Below, one piece after another: positions 20,430 to 30,619 of a stretch of 64,000 nucleotides of DNA. Numbering within the stretch: position 1 is the stretch's first letter; each line of letters opens with the position of its first letter. Below the pieces are notes generated by a model. That model saw only the letters and a program-made list of their open reading frames with translations, had not been told where the DNA came from and made no database searches. The position numbers and the translations under genes are program-made. Source of the DNA: Sternotherus odoratus (Eukaryota; Chordata; Testudines; Kinosternidae); assembly GCA_032164245.1 (NCBI GenBank), contig JAVMKO010000001.1, positions 82,147,892-82,211,891 of the forward strand, read 5' to 3'.

Positions 20430-22015
20430 ATGTATTGGTGTAAAAGATAGAGTTGCCTCCATTTTCTGGATGGCAAGACTTCCTCACCATGTCCTCCAAC
20501 ACCACACAATGATCACTGTCTACTCTACTCTCAACAAACTTCCACACTAGCATCAACTTCCTGGACACCACAGTCAGCTTCAACAATGGAATCCTACAGA
20601 CAACCATATAAAAGAAACCTAGAGATCACTACACTACTATAGGTCCCATAACCACCCCCAACACACTAAGAAATCTTTTATCTACAGCCAAGCACTTACA
20701 AACCACAGACCATGTGTAGCAGGCAGCTGACTCAGCGCCTGCTGACTCAGCCCCTGCTCCCTCCAAGCCCAGCAACAGGCTAATCAGCCACCTGGGGGTA
20801 ATCCCTGGGCTGCAGAGGTCTTAATGTGCTCCACCTGAGAGCCTCCAGAGGATATAAGGCCTGCCAGGGAGGAAGCGGTAGGAAGGTGCAGGTGAGTAAG
20901 CTGAAGGGGAGGAAGCTAGCTGAGGCTGAAAGTCTGCAGGAGCTAGCTAGTCCTGAGGCCAGCCAGACTGAGGGCTGAGCCTAAGCTGTACTTGTATAGA
21001 AAGCTGTATATAGGTGGTGGGTTTTTTGCACTGTGTGTGAGCAAAATAAAGACACTGGTGAAGCCAAAAGCAGTCTCCTGCCTGTATTTTGAAGAGGGCG
21101 GTCAGAGGCCCGCTTACACCATGATGAAAATTTGAGGAGAAAGTCCAGGATATACACCTTAACAATAAAACTACCTTCAAATAAGGACACTCGGCTAGAG
21201 AAGTAGATCACATCATAGAATGGGCCACCCAAATATCCTGAGAGAACCTGTTTCAATACAGAAATAAAACTCCTCTGACCAAACACCCCTAGTTGTCAGA
21301 TACTACTCAACACTGGATATCATTAAACATCTACAATCCATACTCAATGGGGACCTCATTCTGAAACTACAAGCTCATAATCCCCATTTATAGCCTTCAA
21401 AAAACCCTCCAATCTCTTCAAGCTCATTGTCAGAAGCAAACTCCCCACAAACCAAGACACCAACTCAAAGCAGCACCAGACCATGCCAGAACAATACATG
21501 CAAAACCTGCCACTGCTACAATGAGCGAAACCCACCACAAAACATCTTTCAAGATCCCTGGATTCCAAACATGCCTATCCCATGTGGTGTACCTCAGTCA
21601 GTGCATCAAATATCCCAATAACAAATACATGGGTGATGATAATTACTAAGCTTTCAAATGAACGCATGCAGAAAAGTGATAAGACAAAACCATCTTTTCA
21701 CTTGCAGGTGAACACTTTCCACAAAGCAATCTCTCTATATCTGACCTGTAGTCCTCATTGTCAAAGGAAACCTGCACAACACTTTCAAAAGAGTGGGAGT
21801 GTACATTTATAACTCTGCGAGACACTATAAATCTCTGCATTTTTGTATAACTTTTATATGACTTTTGTGTTAACTTTTCATATAACCTTGTTTTAGAAAC
21901 TCTGTATTGAACTTTGGCAATATGTTATAGTCCCTCAAAGGCTTGTCTCTCTCACCATCGCAAGTTGGCCCAATAAAAGATAATACCTCATCTATCTTGT
22001 CTCTATAAATTGAAG
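20430..22015 (+). mobile_element. Degraded Penelope-like retroelement, split by the solo LTR
   Basis: Without the LTR about 1.2 kb remains. Plus-strand translation shows FLDTTVSFNNGILQTTI, then a stop, then KKPRDHYT (20558 onwards), resembling the FLD...YRKPT block of Penelope-type reverse transcriptases. A broken C-terminal region follows the LTR, then a 3' tail (CCAATAAAAGATAATACCTC) shared with 23082-23235. Several stops: a dead copy. The Penelope assignment is from motif memory, not a search. Confidence 0.55.
20715..21118 (+). repeat. Solo LTR inserted in a Penelope-like element
   Basis: 404 bp, TGTAGCAGG ... CGCTTACA, flanked by the perfect 5-bp duplication CCATG (20710-20714 and 21119-21123). 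It has a TATA-like GATATAAGGC (20851-20860) and AATAAA (21045-21050), so transcription would be on the plus strand. Near its 5' end are two GCTGACTCAGC sites (20726-20736 and 20741-20751), close to a full MAF recognition element. Confidence 0.9.
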
Positions 22016-22824
22016 GGAGTTCAGAGAAATGTACCAAAGCTAATTGGGGACTGGAGGGAGTGACTCAGGTGGAAAGAATAATAGACATAAATATGACTAG
22101 CTCAGCTGAGCAATGACTAAGGGGAGGACATGATAGCAGCCTATAATTACTTGATGGTTGTTAATTCCAATGAATTATTTAAATTCTTATTTAGGGCGGT
22201 AGATAGACTACGAACAATAGGAGAAGACTAAGAAAAGAAAAATTGAGACCAATCGGGGAAAAAAAAAATCCTGGGCATTGAGAGTGTCAATGAGACTATG
22301 GAATAGACTCCAAAGGGAAGCCCCCTTGCTTGGGACTTGTAAAGCTAGTCTGGATCACACACTAGAAAATGCTCTGTAGGGAATGGCTCTGCACTAGCAG
22401 GAGATGGACTGACTAATCTAATAAGGGTCTCCATTATGATACTAACTACTGGAATAGTGGACTCCTTTCCCTTGACCCACGGCAGTGTATAACGCAGCAC
22501 AGTTCTATCCCAGTTGGAGCTGGAGGCAGTGGTCTTGGAAAGACAGCACTACCAGGGTATGTGTGCTCACAAACTTGAAATAAAGGTGACAGGTGGTTCT
22601 AGAAGCAAAAGTGATCCTTGGAATCAAAGTCTCTGGAATGTGTGTATGAGCTGGAGCTGTTACCCATAGAAGACCCTGGCTTTATTTACTTGGACTGGGA
22701 TTGTCACAGGGGTCTAAGGGAGTTAGAGGCTCAAATCCCATTGAATTGAGATAGCACTTTACTCCCCTCCTTCCTTTGTACATAAAGGTTGGGAGTTTCA
22801 GAGTGCCTCTCTCAGACTCTAGCT

Positions 22825-23069
22825 CAGGGGTTCTCAAACTGGGGCGGGGGGGGGGGGGGTCAGGACACCTCAGGGAGTCTGTAGGATATTACATGGGGGG
22901 AGGGGGGGTCGCAAGTTGTTAGCCTCCACTCCAAACCCCGCTTTGCCTCCAGAATTTATAATAGTGTTAAATATATTTAAAAGTGTTTTTAATATATGGG
23001 GGGGGAGGGTCTCACTCAGGGGCTTGTGAGGTGAAAGGGGTCATCAGTACAAAAGTTTGAGAACCACTG
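22825..23069. mobile_element. hAT-type MITE with CAGGGGTTCTCAAAC ends
   Basis: CAGGGGTTCTCAAACTGGGG ... AGTTTGAGAACCACTG with duplication CTCTAGCT/CTCTTGCT (7 of 8). Contains G-runs. Confidence 0.88.
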
Positions 23070-23081
23070 CTCTTGCTGACT

Positions 23082-23235
23082 CACAATCTTTACAATTTAG
23101 ATCTGAAGAAGAGCTCTGTGCTGCTCGAAAGCTTGTCTCCGTTACCAGCAGAAGTTGGTCCAATAAAAGCTATTACCTCCCCCACCTTGTCTCTCCAATA
23201 TCCTGGGACTGACATGGCTACAACACCCCACACAA
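23082..23235 (+). repeat. 3' tail copy of the same retroelement family
   Basis: CTCGAAAGCTTGTCTC ... CCAATAAAAGCTATTACCTC ... CACCTTGTCTCTCCAATATC matches the end of the element at 20430-22015. Confidence 0.55.
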
Positions 23236-23934
23236 ATCTTTACAAACACAGATAGATATCCCATGTGGCTAGTACCCAAGAAAAGGAGCTCACCCAACAC
23301 ACTGCCAAACAGTATCCCCTCCCTCAAGTCACCTCGTACCCCAGTCAAAGCTTCCCTGTGGGGATAGCCTGAGAAAACACACAAGTCTTGGAAATGTAAA
23401 TCTGGGTTCTTTCAGATCAAGGCTGGGAAATGAGTTGTAGAGTCAAGGATCATTCACTGGGAAAGCCCTGTCATTGGAAGGTTATCTACCAGTGGAGATA
23501 CCACACCGTACCCCAAGCCTAAAACTAAAAGGGGAGAGTCAAGATGGGCAGCCTTACCAATCAACCTATGTCAAGACAGATTTTATCAAAAAGGAGAATT
23601 GCTAAGGTCCTGCAAGAGGTGCTAGCACCTTGCCTCTCCCGGGGAGGTGCTGAAAATCTCCAATAATGGGCCTGCTGTGAGAAGTCATCACAATTGACCC
23701 CAATGTCAGTACCACCCAGCGAAAGAACTTGTGGTGATTCAAAGAGTTTATCTCCAAAACCTCCATGCTGGACAAAATTCTAGTTGGAATAAGGGCAAAA
23801 AGCATGGGCCTTTCATAATCTCAAAACAGTGCCCAAAAAACAGCACTATGAATATCTGATGTCAGAAAAGCTTGTGGGTGTAGAGAGCTCAAGGGTAGAA
23901 TCTCTAACTTGCGTTTCCAACTAAGGCCAGGTCT

Positions 23935-24241
23935 ACACTACTGGCTGGATTGGGCAGGTAGTGATAGACCTTTCAGGGATCGATTTATCGCCTCTAGTTT
24001 AGACACAATAAATTGATCCCTGAGTGCTCTCCTGTCGACTCCAGAACTCCACCACTGTGAGAGGCACAGGCGGAGTTGATGGAAGAGAAGAAGCAGTCAA
24101 CTCAGTCCTATGAAAATGCCGTGGTAAATCAACCTAAATACGTCAACTTCAGCTATGCTATTCCTGTAGCTACACTATTCCCATAGCTGAAGCTACACAT
24201 TTTAGGTTGATTTCCCATTCCCCACGAATGTAGACCAGGGC
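23935..24241. mobile_element. Older, reverse-oriented copy of the multi-hairpin MITE
   Basis: Ends GGCCAGGTCTACACT/AATGTAGACCAGGGCT. The same hairpins appear in reverse order: GGGATCGATTTAT/ATAAATTGATCCC, GTCGACTCC/GGAGTTGAT, and CTTCAGCTATG/CATAGCTGAAG (24147-24157, 24182-24192). Confidence 0.75.
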
Positions 24242-24419
24242 TCAGAGAAATCTCTGTATCTGAACTAACACCCGATTTTGTGCCTGCTGGAAAAACGAAA
24301 GGCAGAGCTTACTAGTGAACAGGTCTGATGGATCCCTATACAAAAGCAGGAGCTCTACCCTCAAAATAAGAGATAATTTCTTTAGCTGTGACTAGCATTA
24401 ATATGGACTTCCAGACTTC

Positions 24420-24512
24420 TAGCCTGATTTTCAAAGGTGCTGAACACCAGCAGCGCCTCTTGATTTCCATGGGAGTTGTGAGAGCTCAGAACTTCTAAAA
24501 ATCAGGCCATAA
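24420..24512. repeat. Short MITE, GCCTGATTTTCAAAG ends
   Basis: AGCCTGATTTTCAAAGGTGC ... CTTCTAAAAATCAGGCC are inverted ends. Related fragments lie near 57640-57810 and 61850-61915 (AAAGTGCTGAGCAC). Confidence 0.55.
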
Positions 24513-26479
24513 CGAGCTGGACTGTCAAGCAGAGACAGAAGGAACATTAAGAGCTAGAGAGAAAGAGGAGAGACGTGGCAAGAGCAACCCTTCAGAAACA
24601 GAGAAGAAGAGGAATTACTCCCCAAGACACCAGAGTATGAAGAATTTTTTGACGAAAATAAACAGATCTCCTCTTCCCTCTCTTTTCTGGCTCTGTGACT
24701 CTGAATAACCCAGGAGTCAGAAAAAGGAAGTGAATCCAATCAGATGCTTGCAGAGAGAAGCAGAATCAGAAGTTGCCCCCTGTTTACAAGATTTTGTACG
24801 GCAAAGGACAGATGGAAAAGAGGAAGTGCTGGGATGGGAATGCAGGGCCTATAAAACCCCTTGCTCCCAACCCCAGATTTCCTAAGTTAGAGCGGTATAA
24901 TACCCAGGTGTCTAGTGGACACCAAGAATGGTGTTCAGTTTTTTTTTAAGCACCCTCAAAGTCCAAAGGTCCTTTGTAGTACTTTCAAAGTCTTCCTCCT
25001 ACCAACCTCCACTCAAAACAATGCCTACAGATGTCAGCCTGTGGTCTGTGGAGACTCCCTCATGGGGCTGCTACTATTCTAGGCAGATCATTCCAACCAG
25101 ACATGCCACATAGATTAGCTTTTCCTCAGAACATCATCACTGGTGAAGCTTCAGCAATGGGATACATGGCTAAGCAACAAGTGCTCTTCCCTAGTAGCTC
25201 AACCCAGTCACTTAACCCAGAATTCTACTTCAGCAGACAGTCTAGAGCTGTGTTTCAGGTGTCTGCTGAATGAACAACCTATAAGCAAAAAGGGACTGAC
25301 TTGGAAAAGGTGAAAAAATCCACAAAAACCCCACAGAAAAACCAGACATGCAGGTTAAATCCACTGGGATTTAGGTTGAGGCGTATCCCCTTTTCATAGG
25401 TTACCCAAATAATTGCAATCATAGTCTTACCTTTTTCAATCCAAAGAGACCAATTACTTAACCTTCACAGTGTTTGGTCAGAAGCTAATGCCTCCCGCGA
25501 AAGATGGTCATGACCGAATTTTTGTCTAGTTCTTTTATCAGAAAAAGGGGGGGGCCTATTGGAATTTATTTTTGGTGGAGGGCGATATGTTGTTTGGGTA
25601 AATCATCCAATCCTCCATCCACCCATTCCCACAGTCTGTGAAGAACTTAGTGGATGGGCCTGTCTTTCCTCTCAGTTACTGCAGAGGGGCTTCCAACCCC
25701 TCCCTGCCCACCCCTTTTTTTTGCTAGATTACTCCCTTGTGGCCACTTGGCCCATCTGCCCCATGAATCTTACCCCAATCCTCAGTGCAGTTACAATCCT
25801 CTCCCCTTTTTTGGTATATTTACTTAGTCTTCCTTTTCTGTGTCTTTTCCCCCTTCCTTTTAGAATATTTTTGCTTTCCCTCTCCTCTCACAATTTTTCC
25901 ATTCTGCCTTCCTCCTTTTACAGCTAAGCCACTGTCGTTCATATGATCCTCTCTTCACTTAGCTCTCTGATTTTTAATCCCATTTAAATCCCAAAGTCCC
26001 CTACATTTCACACAGATTTGGTACCCCCCATCACTTACTCTAGGAAGTTATTTACGTCAGAAATAAACCATCCTGGAGTTGAGGCTATGGATAGGACATT
26101 AAAGGAATTGAAACCATAGCAGCTTCTGTTTCCTTCACCAGTAATATTGTAAATAACCCATTGCAGGAATTCACTGCAAGTGCCATGACACACCTGCCCC
26201 CTCGAGTCCATGCAGAGTTCTTCTTGTAGTGTTGGTAGGAGGGTTCCTGTAGGTCAGTGCTCTGTTCAGTGGTGTGTTAAAAATATTTCTTATGTCAGAT
26301 GGCTAAAGTAGGCTTCCAGATCACCGCAGAACTGTATCATGTGCATGGGGATGATGAAGCAGAGAGTCCCTGGGATAGGACAGACTCTTCTGCCTGGCTA
26401 AGTGTGTGGTTGGATAGATTAACAATATTGTTGGGTGAGTTAAGGTTACCACTGTTGTAGCCCCTTGTGGCATGTAGGC
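24513..26479. other. Spacer, no gene recognised
   Basis: Short frames only; the 122-codon plus-strand frame at 25559-25927 is a low-complexity hydrophobic/Pro-rich translation of pyrimidine-rich DNA. Confidence 0.5.
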
Positions 26480-27115
26480 GTTTAGAAATATTTACTGTCC
26501 TTTTTCCTCTGTAGAGAAGTAAAGTGTGTGTTGTAAATGGTTAGTCTCATTTCTGTAAAGTCCAGCCAAGTGGAGGTTTGTGTGGAAGGCTGGTTTTGTA
26601 TAAGAGTCTCCAGTTTTGAGAGCTCGTTCTTGACCTTCTCTTGTTTGCTGTACAGGATGATCATCTGTTCCTCAATTTCTTTGAAAGTGTGTGGCACAGT
26701 CTCTCCCCATAATCAGTGTAGTACGTTGATTGCAATGGATTTTTTACCTTCAGTCCATTTGGTATGATGGGCATCTGTTTGCACTTGGAGAGAAAGATTA
26801 TGTCTGTCTGTATCTGCGTGAGTTTTTTCATGAAGTTGATGGATTTCCACTTTATATGGCTAAATTCAGTGCCTTGCATGGTGACAAGTATCAGGGGGAT
26901 AGCGGTGTTAATCTGTATCCACAAAAACAACATCCACCCTGACTGAATTGGCCTTGTCAGCTCTGGTTCTCCACTTGTAAGGTAACTCTTCTCTTCATGT
27001 GCCAGTATATTTATCTGTAATTTTCACTCTATGCATCTGAAGTCAGTTTTTTTACCCACAAAAGCTTATGTCCAAATAAATCTGTTAGTCTTTAAGGTGC
27101 CACCAGACTCCTAAA
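26480..27115 (-). repeat. Fragment of a retroelement 5' region, with an inverted end
   Basis: The minus strand carries two overlapping broken frames with KCKQMPIIPNGLKVKNPLQS and a coiled-coil-like KQEKVKNELSKLETLIQN, resembling the N-terminal part of Penelope-like elements. At 26887-26935 the family's end sequence (TAGCGGTGTTAATCTGTATC) runs plus, while 26946-27115 (TCTGTTAGTCTTTAAGGTGC) runs minus, so the end is folded back. Not a host gene. Confidence 0.45.
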
Positions 27116-27281
27116 AGTCCAGTTACCTGCAGTAACCAGCTTCTGCCACCAGAAGGTGGGAGGAGCAGCAGCTGCTGCTACTGGAGGAGCGGCTCTGCTT
27201 AGAGCAGCTGCTTCTCTTCCTGCCCCCAAGCCTGACAGAGAGAACTTGGAGGTACTGGCACCATCTGGGAGGTACACGCCA

Positions 27282-27305
27282 GGGGGGGGGGGGGGGGGGG
27301 GGGGG
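27282..27305. repeat. Run of 24 G residues
   Basis: Uninterrupted G run followed by GAGGAGGGGAGGAG, 44 bp left of the young LTR retrotransposon. Prone to length error in assembly. Confidence 0.9.
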
Positions 27306-27349
27306 AGGAGGGGAGGAGCGAAAGTGTAACCTGTCTGCATCTGCCCCAC

Positions 27350-27820
27350 TGTCACAGGGTCCCCTCCTGTGGCTTGTGTCCTGCTGTGTCTCACAGCCTG
27401 GTGCCCCCAACAAAGTTGCTGTCCACACCTTTTCCAGTGGTTCTCCAGTGTCCTTTATTTACAGTGCAGGTTTATCACCTTCAGCAAGTGCACCCCAAGA
27501 CCCCCACGTGGTTACCTTCACCCCCCTGGCTCACAGCCTTTGGCTCTTGAGGCTCTCTGGCCCTCAGGTTTGGAGACAGAGCACCCCCCTGCCTCCTTCC
27601 TAGCCTGCCTCCCTGCTAACTGGAGCCTGAGGCTTTTCAAGCCCTCACAGCTCCCAGCCACAGCTGTAGCCACTTGCTCCAGCTACCTACTGCCGGGTAG
27701 CCCTTGTTAGGGCTCCCAGCTGGGCTGTACTAGCCTCTGCCTTGAGCCTTGCCTCTTACAAGCAGGCTTTAGCCTGAAGTGGCAGGGCAATACTGGTGTT
27801 TTTACCCCAGCCCTGCCACA
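27350..27820 (-). repeat. 3' LTR of the gag-protease retrotransposon
   Basis: 471 bp, TGTCACAGGG at the left and CCCTGCCACA at the right on the plus strand. On the element strand it carries AATAAA (27455-27460). Confidence 0.95.
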
Positions 27821-27835
27821 CACCTCCCCACCTTC
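27821..27835 (-). other. Polypurine tract
   Basis: GAAGGTGGGGAGGTG on the element strand, directly upstream of the 3' LTR; the expected plus-strand primer. Confidence 0.8.
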
Positions 27836-28198
27836 ACCGAGCCCCCTGGCTCCACCTGCCCCTGCCACTTTTTGGCCTGGCATACCCACCCCCTAGGTGG
27901 GCTTCATTTCCCAATGGGGGCTCCAGGGGTTCCCTGGCGGGCTCCCCTGGTCCCTCACTACACCCCCTGTAGGGGCAGTTCGGTTGCCTGTGCCCTTGTC
28001 CCTGGCAGAGGTCGCAGCGGTCCCCAGGGGTTGCCACCTCCTTTTTCTCCCCCGCCTTAGGGTCCTCTGGCCTGGTGTCCTGATCCTCCTGGATCCCCTG
28101 GCTAGTAGCGTTGCACTCAGGGCGAGGCCCCTCCGTGCGTTTCTCTACCCCGCAGCGCCAACACTCCCTGCTGGGCTTGTTTTCCTGTCTAGGAGCTT
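27834..28198 (-). CDS. Second retroelement frame with its own CCHC knuckle
   Basis: An open frame overlapping the end of gag-protease in another phase, running at least 120 codons to a TGA that touches the polypurine tract. It contains CDLCQGQGHRQPNC (27975-28016), a canonical CX2CX4HX4C knuckle, and an upstream CWRCG that looks like a degraded second one. There is no ATG near its start, so expression would need frameshifting or splicing, or it is a remnant of a longer frame removed by the pol deletion. Confidence 0.45.
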
Positions 28199-29562
28199 CC
28201 TCTCTTCCACCTCCTTCCCCTGGCTCCGGGGAAGGGGGTCCCTTCTTTACCGGGGAGTCCTGGCCCGCTTTGCCCCCCCCCCTTCATTCTTCTGGGGTCC
28301 CTCCAGGAACCCCGCTCAGGTCCCCCGTCTGGTTTCGGGGCCTCCTCGGGCGGGGTCTCCCAGTCCCTCCCCAAGAGGACTGGGTACGCCAGGTTGCGCA
28401 CCACCCCCACCCTGTGCCACCTGAGGCGGCCATCCACCTCAAGGGGCACCCTTGCCACCGGGTGCCGGCGGGTGTCCCCGTGGATGCAGCTCACGGCCAT
28501 CTTGGCCCTCGGGACCACCCACTGGGACCTTACCACGGACCTCCGTACCAAGGTCCGGGTGGATGCGGAGTCCCTAACGGCCTCCCATGGTTTCCCTCCT
28601 ACCACTACCGGGACTGTGGCGAGAGGGAGGGTCACCCCCCTCTTCGGTCTCCCTGTCCACCCACAAAAGTCCCCCAGCCCACACTCCATCAGCGGGCAGT
28701 CCTGCTTCCTGTGGCCCACACGCCCGCATCGCCAACAGGTCAGCTCCTTGGCCCTCACGGGCCCGGCGGCGGGCGCCCTCGCCGCGGCCCCTCCCGGCGG
28801 AGTTCTACTTGGCTGGGTCGCGCCTCCGGGCGGGCCTCTACGTGGCTCTCCCCCTCTAGTTGGCTTTACTCCTCGCTGGGGTCCCTCTGCCTCCAGGTAT
28901 TCCTCTGTGAGCCGCACAGCCTCTGCCACCTGGGCGGGTTGGTGCCTGCGGACCCACACCCGGACTGGGTCTGGGAGTCCCTGGAAGAATTGCTCTAGCA
29001 CCACCTGGTCCATCACTTCCTCCAGGGACTGAGCATGGGGCCTCAACCAACGTGTGGCCCAGTCCAGCAATTTCTGGGCATATGCCCGGGGTCGTAGGTC
29101 CTCCGTCAGCCGGGCCTCCCGAAATCGCTGCCGATACCTCTCGGCAGACAATCCCACCCGGTCCAATATCGCCGCTCTCACAGCGTCATAGTCGCGGGCT
29201 TGGGCGTCACCCAAGGCCATAAACGCTGCTTGGGCTTCCCCCGCTAGGTAGGGGGCCAGTCTCAGTGCCCAGTCCTTCCGCTCCCAACCAGCGGCTGTGG
29301 CCACCCTTTCAAAAGTCCCCAGGAATGCGTCGGGGTCATCGCCGGGGCCCATCTTACATAAGCCCCAGCCTGGTGGCCTGGCCCCGTCCCCCACCGGTGG
29401 ACTCACCATCCGCTGGAGCAGCTGCTGCTGGGCCGTAGACTGCTCCCGGACGAGCTGTTGGAGGGTGGCTTGCTGCTCGGCCTGCCACTGCAGCAGGGTC
29501 TGCCGCTCTGCCTGCTGCATCTCCTGCACTGTGGTCACCAGCCATTTAAGGGTCTCCTCCAT
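28189..29562 (-). CDS. Gag-protease polyprotein of the LTR retrotransposon
   Basis: 457 codons from the ATG at 29562; the frame is open upstream into the primer binding site, but the first ATG lies here. In order: a Gln-rich coiled coil (about residues 1-55); a capsid region related to SCAN domains (about 76-224, with DAFLGTFERVA, LAPYLAGEAQAAF, VMDQVVLEQFFQGLP), like the gag of Gmr1-type Gypsy elements from which SCAN is thought to derive; a CCHC zinc knuckle (276-289, CWRCGRVGHRKQDC); and an aspartic protease-like segment (about 315-401) with hydrophobic-hydrophobic-Gly before the end (PVLLGRD). The catalytic triplet reads D-S-A (331-333) where D-S/T-G is usual. The frame has no stops, consistent with recent activity in trans. 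It ends TAG at 28191-28189. Confidence 0.9.
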   Translation of the reverse strand: MEETLKWLVTTVQEMQQAERQTLLQWQAEQQATLQQLVREQSTAQQQLLQRMVSPPVGDGARPPGWGLCKMGPGDDPDAFLGTFERVATAAGWERKDWALRLAPYLAGEAQAAFMALGDAQARDYDAVRAAILDRVGLSAERYRQRFREARLTEDLRPRAYAQKLLDWATRWLRPHAQSLEEVMDQVVLEQFFQGLPDPVRVWVRRHQPAQVAEAVRLTEEYLEAEGPQRGVKPTRGGEPRRGPPGGATQPSRTPPGGAAARAPAAGPVRAKELTCWRCGRVGHRKQDCPLMECGLGDFCGWTGRPKRGVTLPLATVPVVVGGKPWEAVRDSASTRTLVRRSVVRSQWVVPRAKMAVSCIHGDTRRHPVARVPLEVDGRLRWHRVGVVRNLAYPVLLGRDWETPPEEAPKPDGGPERGSWRDPRRMKGGGQSGPGLPGKEGTPFPGARGRRWKRGSS

Positions 29563-29594
29563 CCTGGCAGCCACTCCTTCACGATGGCTTGGAG

Positions 29595-29612
29595 ATCCCG
29601 GACAAGCCCCCA
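29595..29612 (-). other. Primer binding site, tRNA-Pro type
   Basis: TGGGGGCTTGTCCGGGAT on the element strand, two bases inside the 5' LTR. It differs at one position from the well-known tRNA-Pro primer site of gammaretroviruses. Confidence 0.85.
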
Positions 29613-29614
29613 CT

Positions 29615-30085
29615 TGTCACAGGGTCCCCTCCTGTGGCTTGTGTCCTGCTGTGTCTCACAGCCTGGTGCCCCCAACAAAGTTGCTGTCCACACCTTTTCC
29701 AGTGGTTCTCCAGTGTCCTTTATCTACAGTGCAGGTTTATCACCTTCAGCAAGTGCACCCCAAGACCCCCACGTGGTTACCTTCACCCCCCTGGCTCACA
29801 GCCTTTGGCTCTTGAGGCTCTCTGGCCCTCAGGTTTGGAGACAGAGCACCCCCCTGCCTCCTTCCTAGCCTGCCTCCCTGCTAACTGGAGCCTGAGGCTT
29901 TTCAAGCCCTCACAGCTCCCAGCCACAGCTGTAGCCACTTGCTCCAGCTACCTACTGCCGGGTAGCCCTTGTTAGGGCTCCCAGCTGGGCTGTACTAGCC
30001 TCTGCCTTGAGCCTTGCCTCTTACAAGCAGGCTTTAGCCTGAAGTGGCAGGGCAATACTGGTGTTTTTACCCCAGCCCTGCCACA
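29615..30085 (-). repeat. 5' LTR of the gag-protease retrotransposon
   Basis: 471 bp, matching the 3' LTR except for one base, which turns the AATAAA of the 3' copy into GATAAA here. Confidence 0.95.
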
Positions 30086-30195
30086 CCCACCCACCCTGAT
30101 TTCCCCAGCCCCTCATTCCAGGGACCCCTCTGTGCCCCGATTTCTCCACCCGAGCCCCTTGCTCCAGGGACCCACCCCCTACTTCTGCCCCGGCC

Positions 30196-30324
30196 TAGGG
30201 TGACCAGACAGCAAGTGTGAAAAATTGGGACGGGGGTGGGGTGGGGGGTAAGAGGAGCCTATATAAGAAAAAGACCCATAAATCAGGACTGTCCCTATAA
30301 AATCAGGACATCGGGGTCACCCTA
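30196..30324. mobile_element. hAT-type MITE of the TAGGGTGACC family
   Basis: TAGGGTGACCAGACAG ... GGTCACCCTA with the family's AAATCAGGACTGTCCCTATA interior. No clear target duplication. Confidence 0.85.
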
Positions 30325-30619
30325 TGGCCCCTTGCTCCAGGAACCGCTCCCCTCCCCCCCGCTGTTCCCCAATTTCCTCATGCCAGCTCTGGAGGCTGCC
30401 CCCTGACATGTCCCACTGTGCTGATTGGGCAGGCAGGCAGGCTCACTCCATGTCAGCTCCTCCCATCCCGGCTCTGCAGGCGACAGGTGAGTCCCAGGGG
30501 ATGGGGGAGCCATCAGGGGTAGAGGGGAGAGAAACAGGTGGGGCAGAGGGCAGAGCCTCAGGGGAAGAGGTGGGGCAAGGAGTGTTCAGTTTTCAGGGAT
30601 TAGAAAGTTGGCAATCCTA
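30325..30619. mobile_element. Right part of another hAT element of the same type
   Basis: GC-rich block ending AGAAAGTTGGCAATCCTA, like the ends at 138 and 60149. Sequence at 30091-30195, beyond the LTR retrotransposon, may belong to it, with the MITE at 30196-30324 nested inside. Left end not identified. Confidence 0.5.

Larger units (their letters stand above)
27350..30085 (-). mobile_element. Young non-autonomous Gypsy-type LTR retrotransposon (gag-protease only)
   Basis: Two 471-bp LTRs (27350-27820 and 29615-30085), both TG...CA, differ at one base in my reading. The element is flanked by the 5-bp duplication CCCAC (27345-27349 and 30086-30090). On the minus strand the order is 5' LTR, tRNA-Pro-type primer binding site, gag-protease frame, a short second frame, polypurine tract, 3' LTR. 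Reverse transcriptase, RNase H and integrase are missing: only about 350 nt separate the gag-protease stop from the polypurine tract. It must have moved with enzymes supplied by a relative, and recently. Confidence 0.95.

Noticed and set aside
26482..26933. Overlapping minus-strand frames as a host coiled-coil gene
   Set aside because: Frameshifted relative to each other, with motifs of retroelement proteins and flanking family ends.
28111..28998. 295-codon plus-strand frame and several others across 27897-29868
   Set aside because: They are antisense to the gag-protease frame or lie in the LTRs of the young retrotransposon; GC-rich, Pro/Ser-rich translations without domain features.
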